Shown one piece after another: positions 17,869 through 25,759 of a DNA stretch of 47,922 nucleotides; position 1 is the stretch's first letter, and each line of letters opens with the position of its first letter. Position numbers and translations under genes: made by a program. The DNA lies in the NCBI GenBank assembly GCA_028284955.1, contig JANQQS010000060.1:1-47922 (forward strand), read 5' to 3'. The notes under the pieces were generated by a model that saw only the letters and a program-made list of their open reading frames with translations, was not told where the DNA came from and ran no database searches. The stretch is from Myxococcota bacterium (lineage in GTDB: Bacteria > Myxococcota_A > Polyangia > Polyangiales > Houyiibacteriaceae).

Positions 17869-18486
17869 ATGACACTACCTTCTCGATGGTTTTCTTATGT
17901 GGTTTTTTTTGCCGCGCTGAGCACCTCAGCGTGGTCTTGGTCAGTGCATGCCCAGCCCGAAGCCGCGCAACACTATTTGAAAACGAAGCATCAAGCCGCC
18001 CACGCGTTGATGCGGAAACCATCGGGCAACGCGCGCGACGCCCGGCTCACTCAACTCCTCGGCGAACTTCTTGATTACGACGAACTATCGCGCCGAGCGC
18101 TCTCAAAGCACTGGTCCGGTCGAAGCGCCAGCGAACGCGAAGAGTTCGTCGGCCTGCTCAGGAAACTCGTCGAGCGAAGCTACCAGCGGAACCTGCAAAG
18201 AACGCTCAAGTTCTCCGTGCGCTACGAGGGGGCCGAACCGCAGGCAAGCAACGTGCTCGTCCGCACTGTCGCGCGCTCGAAAACCAACCGACGCGCGCCA
18301 CCGGTATCCATCGACTATCGCATGCATCAGGTCAACGGTGCGTGGCGCGTCTTCGATATCGCGACTGATGGAGTAAGCCTGGTGCGCAACTACCGCCGTC
18401 AGTTCAATCGGATCATCAGCAAAGACGGTTGGCAAGGACTGCTGCAGCGCATGCAAGAGCGTCTGAACAGCGCTCCAAGCGTCTAG
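17869..18486 (+). CDS. MlaC-like phospholipid-binding / ABC toluene-tolerance auxiliary protein
   Basis: 205 aa with an N-terminal signal peptide ending near VHAQP. MlaC carries phospholipids across the periplasm between the outer and inner membrane Mla complexes. Family landmarks are LLDYDELSRRALSKHWSGRSASEREEFVGLL in the first half and DGVSLVRNYRRQFNRIISKDGWQGLLQRM at the end. MlaE, MlaF, MlaD and MlaA are not in the window. CCAGGAATCC precedes the ATG. A 151-base gap with an A/T-richer centre (about 17735-17800) separates it from the TolC-like gene, so it may have its own promoter. Confidence 0.9.
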   Translation: MTLPSRWFSYVVFFAALSTSAWSWSVHAQPEAAQHYLKTKHQAAHALMRKPSGNARDARLTQLLGELLDYDELSRRALSKHWSGRSASEREEFVGLLRKLVERSYQRNLQRTLKFSVRYEGAEPQASNVLVRTVARSKTNRRAPPVSIDYRMHQVNGAWRVFDIATDGVSLVRNYRRQFNRIISKDGWQGLLQRMQERLNSAPSV

Positions 18487-18490
18487 CGAA

Positions 18491-18512
18491 CTCGACCGCG
18501 CGGGCGGTCGAG
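18491..18512. terminator. Hairpin between convergent mlaC-like and crp-like genes
   Basis: Perfect 9-bp stem CTCGACCGC / GCGGTCGAG with a GCGG loop, five bases after the mlaC-like stop codon. The genes on either side converge, so it may serve both directions. No T-run follows on the plus strand, so termination is inferred from position and stem strength. Confidence 0.55.
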
Positions 18513-18549
18513 AACAACAGAAACGTTCTCGCTACAGACTTTTCGGCGG

Positions 18550-19284
18550 CTACGGACGCGAGCCTGAAGCGTGTCGCTCGAGCCCCGGTCGATCGATCAA
18601 TACCAGACGTCGATGGTCGACCAGAATCAGGCCCCTCCGTCGAAAATCACCGAGGATCAGCGTCACTGTTTCTCGCGTGGATCCGACATAGCTAGCAATC
18701 TCTTGATGGGTGAACTTCACTCCGATGAGCGTCCCGCGCGAATCTGGAACTCCGTGACGACCGGCCACCCAAAGCAGAAACTCCGCCACTCTTGACTCTA
18801 CGCTGCGAGTCAGAAAACCGTGTATGCGCTCCTCCGCGACCAGCCGGCGGCGACCGATCAGCCGAACCATTTCGAGCCCAAACTTCGAACTCTCCGCGAT
18901 GAGCTGCAGCACGAAGGGAACGGGCAGCCGAATCGCTTCCACGCGCTCACATGCGGTTGTTTCGACCAAACGCTCCTCGTCGACCAGCCGTAGTTCGCCA
19001 ATCAGTCCGCCGGGCCCCACGTAGTCCAACGTGAGCTCTCGGTCATCGCTGCGACGCAACAGGCGGACACGACCGCTCCCGACAACGAACAGCGCTTGGT
19101 CTGTCTTGGGAGCAATCGGACGACGTCGTTGCGCGCGAACCAACGTGCTTCGGCGCACTGTTTCGGCGAACAATCCATCATCGAGCGCGGTAAACACCTC
19201 GGAACGGCCCAAGATTCGCCGCTTTATGTCGAGGTCACCCCCTACGAATGGCAACACGGTACTCTCAGCAACCGGTGCGGTCAT
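18550..19284 (-). CDS. Crp/Fnr-family transcription regulator
   Basis: 244 aa. The N-terminal cyclic-nucleotide-binding-type beta-roll covers about 25-145 (FVVGSGRVRLLR, YVGPGGLIGELRLVDEE), followed by the dimer helix and a C-terminal winged helix-turn-helix: FTHQEIASYVGSTRETVTLILGDFRRRGLI. I see no Fnr-type cysteine cluster, so oxygen sensing by an iron-sulphur cluster is unlikely; the ligand is unknown. GGAGAGG precedes the ATG. It is transcribed away from the DUF507 gene across an A/T-rich intergenic stretch that may hold its operator. Confidence 0.92.
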   Translation of the reverse strand: MTAPVAESTVLPFVGGDLDIKRRILGRSEVFTALDDGLFAETVRRSTLVRAQRRRPIAPKTDQALFVVGSGRVRLLRRSDDRELTLDYVGPGGLIGELRLVDEERLVETTACERVEAIRLPVPFVLQLIAESSKFGLEMVRLIGRRRLVAEERIHGFLTRSVESRVAEFLLWVAGRHGVPDSRGTLIGVKFTHQEIASYVGSTRETVTLILGDFRRRGLILVDHRRLVLIDRPGLERHASGSRP

Positions 19285-19315
19285 TCAACCTCTCCGTCCA
19301 AACTTCAACCATGAC

Positions 19316-19339
19316 AACATATTGCATGATTAACATATT
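19316..19339. promoter_or_regulatory. A/T-rich direct repeat AACATATT x2 between divergent genes
   Basis: AACATATT at 19316-19323 and 19332-19339, spaced 16 bases start to start, in the A/T-richest patch of this otherwise GC-rich window. On the minus strand TTGACG followed 17 bases later by CAATAT could be the promoter of the Crp/Fnr gene. Autoregulation is possible but not shown. Confidence 0.35.
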
Positions 19340-19456
19340 ACCGTCAACTCGTATTAATGTAACTTTTCCCGGCTGCGAGGAGCCTATGATCGACGGTCCG
19401 TGTTGACCGCTGGAGGCAGCTCGACTAGCTTCCGCGTGCCGCAGATCGCGAGAAAC

Positions 19457-19969
19457 ATGAGACTCTACAGCGGAAAAATATCCACAATTGCGTCCGAAAT
19501 CGTTCGCTCGCTATCCGGAGACGGAGACATCGAGTTCGAGAACGAGGAGGAGGTCCGGCTCGACTTCGAAGCCGTGTTGAAGGAATTCCTTCGTCGGGAC
19601 CGGGGAATCCTGGACGAAGCGAAGTCTCGCATGGAGCGCGAGGGCCTCAGCTACTCCATGCTGGGCCGCATCAAGTCACAGGTGCGCAAAGAGCAGGGGT
19701 TTCCGCCCCCGGATGAAATCCTGCCCTACATTCTGGAACAAATTCTTCAGATGCTGTTTCACAGTCAGAACGTGGAGGAAGTGTTCGCGGAAGATCATGT
19801 CCTGCGAAAAAAGATTACGCCGATCCTCCGCCGGCACATGGAAGTCGAAGACCGACTGGATGAAGAAGTCCGTTCCAAGATCAAGAACTTGGAGGAAGGC
19901 ACAGCCAACTTCGAGGTCGAGTACGCGCGTGTCATGGAGCAAATGAAACGCAAGAAAGGTCTCGCATGA
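19457..19969 (+). CDS. DUF507 family protein
   Basis: 170 aa from the ATG at 19457. This family is found in Deltaproteobacteria and relatives and has no established function. The conserved start MRLYSGKI is the reason for choosing this ATG; the open frame extends upstream to a GTG at 19400, but those 19 residues look non-conserved. The chain is charged and helical, with two copies of a similar layout: an N-terminal IASEIVRSL...VRLDFEAVLKEFLRRDR and a C-terminal VLRKKITPILRRHMEVEDRLDEEVRSKIKNL. No signal peptide or membrane segment. yicC and gmk follow on the same strand, probably in one unit. Confidence 0.88.
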   Translation: MRLYSGKISTIASEIVRSLSGDGDIEFENEEEVRLDFEAVLKEFLRRDRGILDEAKSRMEREGLSYSMLGRIKSQVRKEQGFPPPDEILPYILEQILQMLFHSQNVEEVFAEDHVLRKKITPILRRHMEVEDRLDEEVRSKIKNLEEGTANFEVEYARVMEQMKRKKGLA

Positions 19970-19990
19970 CGGCCAGCCCAGCATGAACTC

Positions 19991-20857
19991 GTGTTGAGCA
20001 TGACCGGATTCGGAGCGGGGTCGGCTTCGCTCGGCCAAGGACGGGTTGAGGTCGACCTCCGCGCGCTGAACCATCGATTCATTGACGTACGGGTTCGCTC
20101 CCCGCGAGAAATCGCCGGGCTCGCTGCGACCGTAGAGCAAGTCGCCCGAAAACGGCTCTTACGCGGCCGTATCGAGGCCGTTGTCCGCCTAGAAGGCGGA
20201 ACCGATACCGCGCTACAACTGGATCTCGAACGATCCGCCGCCGCGTTTGAGCAGCTCAAGCAGTTGCGAGATCGCGTGTGTCCGGACGAGCGGGTCCCAC
20301 TCGAACTGCTCGGCGCATTTCCGGATCTCTTTCATCGGGCGCCCGTGTTGGATGGAGAAGCTATCCACGACGCAGTCCGAAGCGCCGCGGAGGACGCGTG
20401 TCAGGCGCTTTTCACGATGCGCAAATCGGAAGGCGACGCGCTGCGGGCGTCTTTGTTGGCCGAGCTTGACCAACTGCGTGAACTCGTCGCACGCGCGCGC
20501 GAATCGCGGCCGACGGTTCGGGAACGACGAAACCGACTGGAGGAGCGTCTGAACTCCGTGCTTGACGATCGAGCCCTGCTCGACATGGGCCGGCTGGAAC
20601 AGGAAGTCGCTTTGATTGCCGAACGCGGCGACGTTTCAGAAGAGCTCGCACGCCTCGGCAGCCATTGCGAGCAGTTTACGGAGCTACTGGACTTGGCAGA
20701 GCCCGTAGGTCGCCGCCTGGATTTTCTGCTTCAAGAGATGTCCCGCGAAACGAATACGTTGGGTGCCAAGAGCGACGATCTGACACTTACGCGCCTGGCA
20801 GTGGAACAAAAGGCGAGCATTGAGCGCATGCGCGAGCAAGTCCAAAACGTCGTATAG
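19991..20857 (+). CDS. yicC: YicC family endoribonuclease
   Basis: 288 aa. YicC of E. coli is an endoribonuclease that affects small-RNA decay. The N-terminal signature MLSMTGFGAGS and LRALNHRFIDVRVRSP are typical, as are the C-terminal EEL.RL.SH.EQF and GRRLDFLLQEMSRETNTLGAKS...T..AVE.K..IE..REQVQNV. The start is GTG, giving MLSMTGFG. It follows DUF507 by 21 bases and precedes gmk by 104; yicC-gmk is a very common pair. Confidence 0.94.
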   Translation: MLSMTGFGAGSASLGQGRVEVDLRALNHRFIDVRVRSPREIAGLAATVEQVARKRLLRGRIEAVVRLEGGTDTALQLDLERSAAAFEQLKQLRDRVCPDERVPLELLGAFPDLFHRAPVLDGEAIHDAVRSAAEDACQALFTMRKSEGDALRASLLAELDQLRELVARARESRPTVRERRNRLEERLNSVLDDRALLDMGRLEQEVALIAERGDVSEELARLGSHCEQFTELLDLAEPVGRRLDFLLQEMSRETNTLGAKSDDLTLTRLAVEQKASIERMREQVQNVV

Positions 20858-20961
20858 TGTTCTCGCACAAGAAAACGAAACGCTTCAGCCGACTGGACGC
20901 TGTCAAACGCGTTCTCCATTGAAGCCCCACGGGCCCATAAGGTACACCACCCACAGCAGCT

Positions 20962-21570
20962 ATGAACGACCTCCTATTGTTGATTCTGAGCTCGCCTTCG
21001 GGCGCTGGGAAGACCACGTTAAGCCGACGGTTGCTGGAGGACTTTGACGACTTCACGTTCTCGGTTTCTCACACCACACGGGCGCCCCGCAACGGCGAAG
21101 TCGATGGCAAGGACTACCACTTCGTCAGCCCGGATGCTTTTCAAACACTCATCGAACAACATAGCTTCGCGGAATGGGCACATGTCCACGGAAACGTGTA
21201 CGGCACGAGCGTTTCGGAGCTCGATCGCGCGAAAGCAGAAGGAAAAAGCGGAATCCTCTTTGACGTAGACTACCAAGGCGCCAGGCAAATCCGCGCGACT
21301 TATCCGGAGGCAGTCGGCATTTTTATACTGCCGCCGTCGCTCGACGAGCTCAAGCAACGCCTAACTCGGCGAGGTTCGGACGATGCAGGAACGATTTCGC
21401 GAAGGTTCGACAAGGCTCGAGAAGAGATCGAGCACTATCCTTTTTTTGATTACCTGATCGTTAACGATGAACTCGAACAGGCCCTTTCCGAAATCAAAGG
21501 CATTATCCACGCCGAACGCCGCCGGCGATCGAGAATGGCATCGCGCGCTGAGGCGCTGCTGAGAACCTAA
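20962..21570 (+). CDS. gmk: Guanylate kinase
   Basis: 202 aa, normal length. It phosphorylates GMP to GDP with ATP in purine nucleotide metabolism. The P-loop is SSPSGAGKTTL (residues 10-20), the GMP-binding segment SVSHTTRAPRNGEVDGKDYHFV, and the lid region LTRRGSDDAGTISRRFDKAREEI. The Walker B-like strand reads GILFDVDYQGARQI. The usual Gly before P-S-G-A-G is Ser here, which is tolerated in the family. No rpoZ follows as it does in many bacteria; instead a metalloprotease gene starts 19 bases downstream. Confidence 0.96.
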   Translation: MNDLLLLILSSPSGAGKTTLSRRLLEDFDDFTFSVSHTTRAPRNGEVDGKDYHFVSPDAFQTLIEQHSFAEWAHVHGNVYGTSVSELDRAKAEGKSGILFDVDYQGARQIRATYPEAVGIFILPPSLDELKQRLTRRGSDDAGTISRRFDKAREEIEHYPFFDYLIVNDELEQALSEIKGIIHAERRRRSRMASRAEALLRT

Positions 21571-21589
21571 GCATTTCGAGTCAGGTCGC

Positions 21590-23491
21590 GTGGGTATCGA
21601 AAAAGATCAAACGAGTCGAGTGGAGCGATGGGCCGTCGTTGCCGCGCTCGGCACCCTCGGCTCGACCCCTGCGACCCCACGAATCGAATTCCTAGATGTA
21701 GAAGATTGGTCCGGCGGTGTTTTGGTGGTGGTGGATGCCGATGACGACGACGAAAACGGCGTCGCAGATGCGGAGCAACCTGCAGAAGTTCCCCTGTCCG
21801 ACGCGCACCGCTTCCGAGTTCGAGGAACACGCTCGCTGACTCTCTCGGTGAGCGGACCGATCCGGTTACTTCTCGACGGCCGTCCCCTTTCGGTTCCGTA
21901 CCGCGTTCGGCCTCGAGACCGAGGAAAGGATTTCGCGATACAAGGAACACGAATCGGCACCGCTGCCCTGCGCATCACGAGCTCCGCCGGCGCACAGCAA
22001 ATACCTATTCATGTCGTTCAACTGAGCTTCCTGCGCGGACGGAACCGATCGCTACGACCACATACCGACGCGGTGCGGGTTTCTCGCAGAGTCACCAACG
22101 ATGCAACCATTCCTCGCGGACTCTCGTTCGACAGCGTCAGCGACGATCCAGCGAATATTCGAGTCGAAATACGCGGACTCCCCGGCGGGAGTTCAGGGCG
22201 AATGCGCTTGTTGAGCGCAGACGCTGCGCTGCGGAAAAAGCGCTCTGCGCTGCCAGATTTGGCCCTTCAACGGAACCAATCGGCGTCCTCGAAACCGGTG
22301 CAATCGCATGCAACCCCTCTCGTCATCGCACGGACCAAGTGGATTCGTCTGGTGGGAGACCGAATGGACGAAACCGCTCCCGGAGTACGCAATCAGGTTT
22401 TGCGCGTGGCGCTTCGAGACCACGTCGAAGCGCGTTATGTTTCGAAACGCGGGGTGCTTCGCCAGAGCATTCGCGTCGGACGCCCGACCCATGAGGAAAG
22501 CGCCTTGGCAGCACGCCGCGCAACACTCCGGTTGCGCGTGCTGCGAATGACCCGCGGGGGAACGCCCACCATCGGTGGCAACGAACGGCGGGCGCTTGAG
22601 CTCGCTCGAGAGCAAGTGCGAATCGCAAACGAAATCTGGCTTCAGTGCGCGATCGATTTTGGCGCACCGACCGAAGCGGACATCGCGGTAGTTTCGCCGC
22701 CGCCACCAGCCTTGCTTTCGATTGCGAACGACGATGGACTCCCCGCAGCAGGAGACGGGGAGATCGCGTTTCGTGTCAACGGCAAGCCACTGAAAAAAAT
22801 CCCTACGCGCGCCGGTGCGCACCCCGTCGAAACCGCCGCAGACGTTGCGCGAGCTCTGTCATCCCTCGGGTTCAGCGCGCGCGTGACCGAAAACGCGCGC
22901 ACAGAGTTCGGAGCCGGCCGCAGCGCCGACGTGTTGGTCCGCGCCCGCCACGGCGCATTGGCAACCCTTACTCCAGATCGTTCCGGCGATGGAGAAATTA
23001 GCTCAGACTCGCGTCAGAAAGTGTCTATTGGGCAGGTAGATTTGAGTGATGGACTTCAGGACTTCAACAACATGAACGCTGCCACGGGAACGCTGGAGGA
23101 GCGAACGCTGCTGAAATCCCTTGCCGATGATGATCCGGCAACCATCGACGTATTCGTGGTGAACCGATTTACCTCGGGCACCCGGCAGGGCGAAGCCTAT
23201 ATCGAAGGAGATGGCGGGGCGCTGGTCAATATGGTGATCCTTGACCGCAACGGTATTCTTCAACAGCATGCCGCGTGGACACAGGCGCACGAGATCGGCC
23301 ACGTGCTGCTCAATCACCCCCTCCACCCCGATCACGTGGGTCCCGATCGTCCCTGGCTGCTGATGGACAGCGACACCAGTCGCGCGGTGGTTACGGGGCC
23401 AAAACGGCTAACCCAGGAAGAGTGCTTCCGCGTCCGAGATCAGAGCGGTGTCCAATCTGTGCCGGCGTTGCTCTCTCGTCACCCGCTTTAG
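21590..23491 (+). CDS. Putative HEXXH zinc metalloprotease with calcium-binding-type repeat
   Basis: 633 aa, not recognised as a named family. Residues 567-571 are HEIGH, in WTQAHEIGHVLLNHPLHPDH; further histidines at 576, 579 and 582 could give the third zinc ligand. A later Met (WLLMDSDTS) followed by LTQEECFRVRDQS resembles the Met-turn region of metzincin-like proteases, though the Gly of HEXXHXXGXXH is absent. Residues 49-64 (DADDDDENGVADAEQP) look like the Asp-rich calcium motif seen in many myxobacterial secreted proteins. The N-terminus has only a weak signal-like stretch (WAVVAALGTLGSTPA). Start is GTG at 21590. It converges on the TIGR04551-like gene with 14 bases between, so there is no room for a long terminator. 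Confidence 0.6.
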   Translation: MGIEKDQTSRVERWAVVAALGTLGSTPATPRIEFLDVEDWSGGVLVVVDADDDDENGVADAEQPAEVPLSDAHRFRVRGTRSLTLSVSGPIRLLLDGRPLSVPYRVRPRDRGKDFAIQGTRIGTAALRITSSAGAQQIPIHVVQLSFLRGRNRSLRPHTDAVRVSRRVTNDATIPRGLSFDSVSDDPANIRVEIRGLPGGSSGRMRLLSADAALRKKRSALPDLALQRNQSASSKPVQSHATPLVIARTKWIRLVGDRMDETAPGVRNQVLRVALRDHVEARYVSKRGVLRQSIRVGRPTHEESALAARRATLRLRVLRMTRGGTPTIGGNERRALELAREQVRIANEIWLQCAIDFGAPTEADIAVVSPPPPALLSIANDDGLPAAGDGEIAFRVNGKPLKKIPTRAGAHPVETAADVARALSSLGFSARVTENARTEFGAGRSADVLVRARHGALATLTPDRSGDGEISSDSRQKVSIGQVDLSDGLQDFNNMNAATGTLEERTLLKSLADDDPATIDVFVVNRFTSGTRQGEAYIEGDGGALVNMVILDRNGILQQHAAWTQAHEIGHVLLNHPLHPDHVGPDRPWLLMDSDTSRAVVTGPKRLTQEECFRVRDQSGVQSVPALLSRHPL

Positions 23492-23505
23492 AAACTCGGC
23501 GAACA

Positions 23506-25632
23506 CTAGAACTGCACACCGAGAATCAATCGTAGGGCCTGGGCGTTCTTGAGCCCGGGATTACCTCCGGTTACCTCCGGCATTCCGTTGAACGTCCGGT
23601 AACCCAACCCGCGAAGCGGAATCAGCAGCGCATATTGGCCTTGGGCAAAAAAGCCGTCGACGAGCCCGGGGCCGTCTTCGCTCCGGTAGTAGAGCGAAAA
23701 ATCTAGCTCCACGCCGAGCGGAGCATCGCCTCCGTAGGCTTGGACCGGCTGCGACGCCTGGCTGTAGATCACGTCAAACTTCGCGCCCAAGCGCTGGCCA
23801 AAGGGTGTGCGGATAAGTTCGTATCCGATACCGGGCTTCAGGTACCACGCGCCACCCACGCGTCCCATGATGTTTCGCCACAGGATCAAGTCCACTCGGT
23901 AGTTCGGATGAAACTCGAAGTTGCTAATGGTTCGGTCAGTCGTTCGCTGCGCCACGGTATCTTCTTGATCCGAAAGACCGTCCACATCCCGGTCTCCGCT
24001 CGCGTACCCGGCGTACAGCGTGATGCCCAGTTTCTCCTGCAGAAGTCGATATTCGCTCTCGAACGCGAGGCCGAACTGGCGCAGCTTGAAGCCTTGGTCC
24101 TGAAAATCGTTGTCCAATAGGTTTTGAATTCGACCCGCCACAAACGCCGCCTCAGCTTCGATCCGCAACCCTTTCCACAAAAACTGTCCCCAGAGGTCCG
24201 GAGTGAAGACTTTGGCGCCTCGACGCACGAGCGAGCCCGACCGAGCGACAAACTCGTCGTCATCCGGAAATGCATTTCCGAATCCTGCCGAAGAAAGTTT
24301 TTGACGACGCCATTGAAAATACAGCCCGCCATTGAGAACGAAATCGCCTCGCCGAAGCCTCCGCGCTTGCTCGTCGGCCTCAAGTCGATAGGCCACCGCA
24401 AATACGTTTTGTCGGATGTCGTCGGCGGCAGTGGCGTCGAGCGCGGGGCTGCGCAGGTCGAACGCCGGATCTCGCAACACGCCTTGGCCTACGAAATCCC
24501 AGCTCGCGATGAAGTATACGCCTTTGATTTTGGTAATTCCCATGATGCGGTCGACTTCGGTGGAGAAGTCGCCGTCAATGCCGGCTCCTTCGTTCCACAA
24601 CATGCCGAGACCCCAGTGCGAACCCATGCGTCCAAACCGAAGCTGACCGAGGCCGCGGTTGGTGACCTCGCCCCACGCGCGACGCACCAGCACGCTGTCG
24701 TCGGAGCTGTTTCGAAACGACTCCGGCGGATTCTGGGTGGTCGTCAGGGTGTCGTTGGGAACTCGGAGCACCGCTTCTTCGCCGTCCGGCAGCTGACGAC
24801 TGAAGCCCGAGCCGCTGGGAACGAAGGCTTGGTTATCGGGAGTAGAACCGAGCACCAGGTTGTCGAATACGTCGACCATCATATGAACCCGGACGTCGTC
24901 ACTAAGCGACAACGTCGGCCTCAAACGAAGACGCATGTTGGCGTAACGGAGGCGGTCGCTCCCGCCGCAGTTGTTGGCGGTTTGGGTCTCCACCGAGTTG
25001 TCGTCGACAATTACGGCAGAGCGACACCCTCCGGCGGGGAAGGAATCTCGGTCGAGCGGACGAAAGGCGCTGAATGGCGGCTCTGGTTGGCCCGACTGCG
25101 GTTCCGTGCCTCGTCCGAGAAAAAACGAATCTTGGAGCTCGCCGCGAACCCGAAAGTATCCGTTCAGCGTCAACACTCGCTCGGGGGAAGTCCATGTAAG
25201 CTGGGTCGGGTCGCTGGACGGCGGGGCTGCTTGCTCAAGCAACGCACCGTCGTCCTCGGGGGACGGGCCATCTTCTCCTTCGTCTTCCTCACCTTCCTCG
25301 GCTTCCGCCTCTTCCCCGAGCTCTACTGGATCAAACGCGGGAGCCCGCAGTTGCGGTTCGTAGTCTTCATCTTCGTCGTCTTCTTCCTCGGCGGCGCTTC
25401 TTTCGTCTTCATCGTCCGACGCGGCGCTCTCGGCCCCCTCACCCGGCGTAGTCTCCTCTGCGTCTCCTTGGTCTGAGTCGTCGTCGGATGCGGGTTCCGT
25501 CTCACCAGCATCGGCGGATTCCCCCCGCTGAGCCTGCGAGAGGCTCGGCAAAACTAAGCCGAGCAAGAGGGCCCCCAATGAAAGGCCGAACGAAAGAAAG
25601 GTATGGCGAACAAGATTGGAGCCAAAACGCAT
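23506..25632 (-). CDS. TIGR04551-like outer-membrane beta-barrel protein
   Basis: 708 aa from the chosen start. The open frame runs upstream to 25701, but the ATG at 25632 is preceded by GAAGGAAC at good distance and opens directly on a signal peptide (FLSFGLSLGALLLGLVLPSLSQAQ). Residues after the signal to ~150 are extremely Asp/Glu-rich. From about 165 (LTLNGYFRVRGELQDSFFLG) to the end the chain alternates as membrane beta strands, e.g. QLRFGRMGSHWGLGML, LWGQFLWKGLRIEAEAAFVAG, LGITLYAGYASGDRD, and ends in GVQF with terminal Phe, as expected for Bam-inserted barrels. This matches my memory of the deltaproteobacterial TIGR04551 family, whose function is unknown; a porin-like role is a guess. 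Confidence 0.75.
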   Translation of the reverse strand: MRFGSNLVRHTFLSFGLSLGALLLGLVLPSLSQAQRGESADAGETEPASDDDSDQGDAEETTPGEGAESAASDDEDERSAAEEEDDEDEDYEPQLRAPAFDPVELGEEAEAEEGEEDEGEDGPSPEDDGALLEQAAPPSSDPTQLTWTSPERVLTLNGYFRVRGELQDSFFLGRGTEPQSGQPEPPFSAFRPLDRDSFPAGGCRSAVIVDDNSVETQTANNCGGSDRLRYANMRLRLRPTLSLSDDVRVHMMVDVFDNLVLGSTPDNQAFVPSGSGFSRQLPDGEEAVLRVPNDTLTTTQNPPESFRNSSDDSVLVRRAWGEVTNRGLGQLRFGRMGSHWGLGMLWNEGAGIDGDFSTEVDRIMGITKIKGVYFIASWDFVGQGVLRDPAFDLRSPALDATAADDIRQNVFAVAYRLEADEQARRLRRGDFVLNGGLYFQWRRQKLSSAGFGNAFPDDDEFVARSGSLVRRGAKVFTPDLWGQFLWKGLRIEAEAAFVAGRIQNLLDNDFQDQGFKLRQFGLAFESEYRLLQEKLGITLYAGYASGDRDVDGLSDQEDTVAQRTTDRTISNFEFHPNYRVDLILWRNIMGRVGGAWYLKPGIGYELIRTPFGQRLGAKFDVIYSQASQPVQAYGGDAPLGVELDFSLYYRSEDGPGLVDGFFAQGQYALLIPLRGLGYRTFNGMPEVTGGNPGLKNAQALRLILGVQF

Positions 25633-25759
25633 GTCAGTTCCTTCAGGACGCAGAGGTCGGCTCAGTAGCACGCGGCTCAGAACTCGGTCAACGCGAGGCA
25701 ATTTGCTCGTGACGGGTGCTGACTATTGAGGGCAACGTCAACAATCGCTACAACCAGCC

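Noticed and set aside
19400-19456. GTG at 19400 as the DUF507 start
   Set aside because: The family begins at MRLYSGKI, 19 residues downstream; the extra residues look unconserved.
24124-25476. 450-codon plus-strand open frame opposite the outer-membrane barrel gene
   Set aside because: It is the complement of a GC-rich gene with clear signal peptide and beta strands; the plus-strand protein has no sensible domain.
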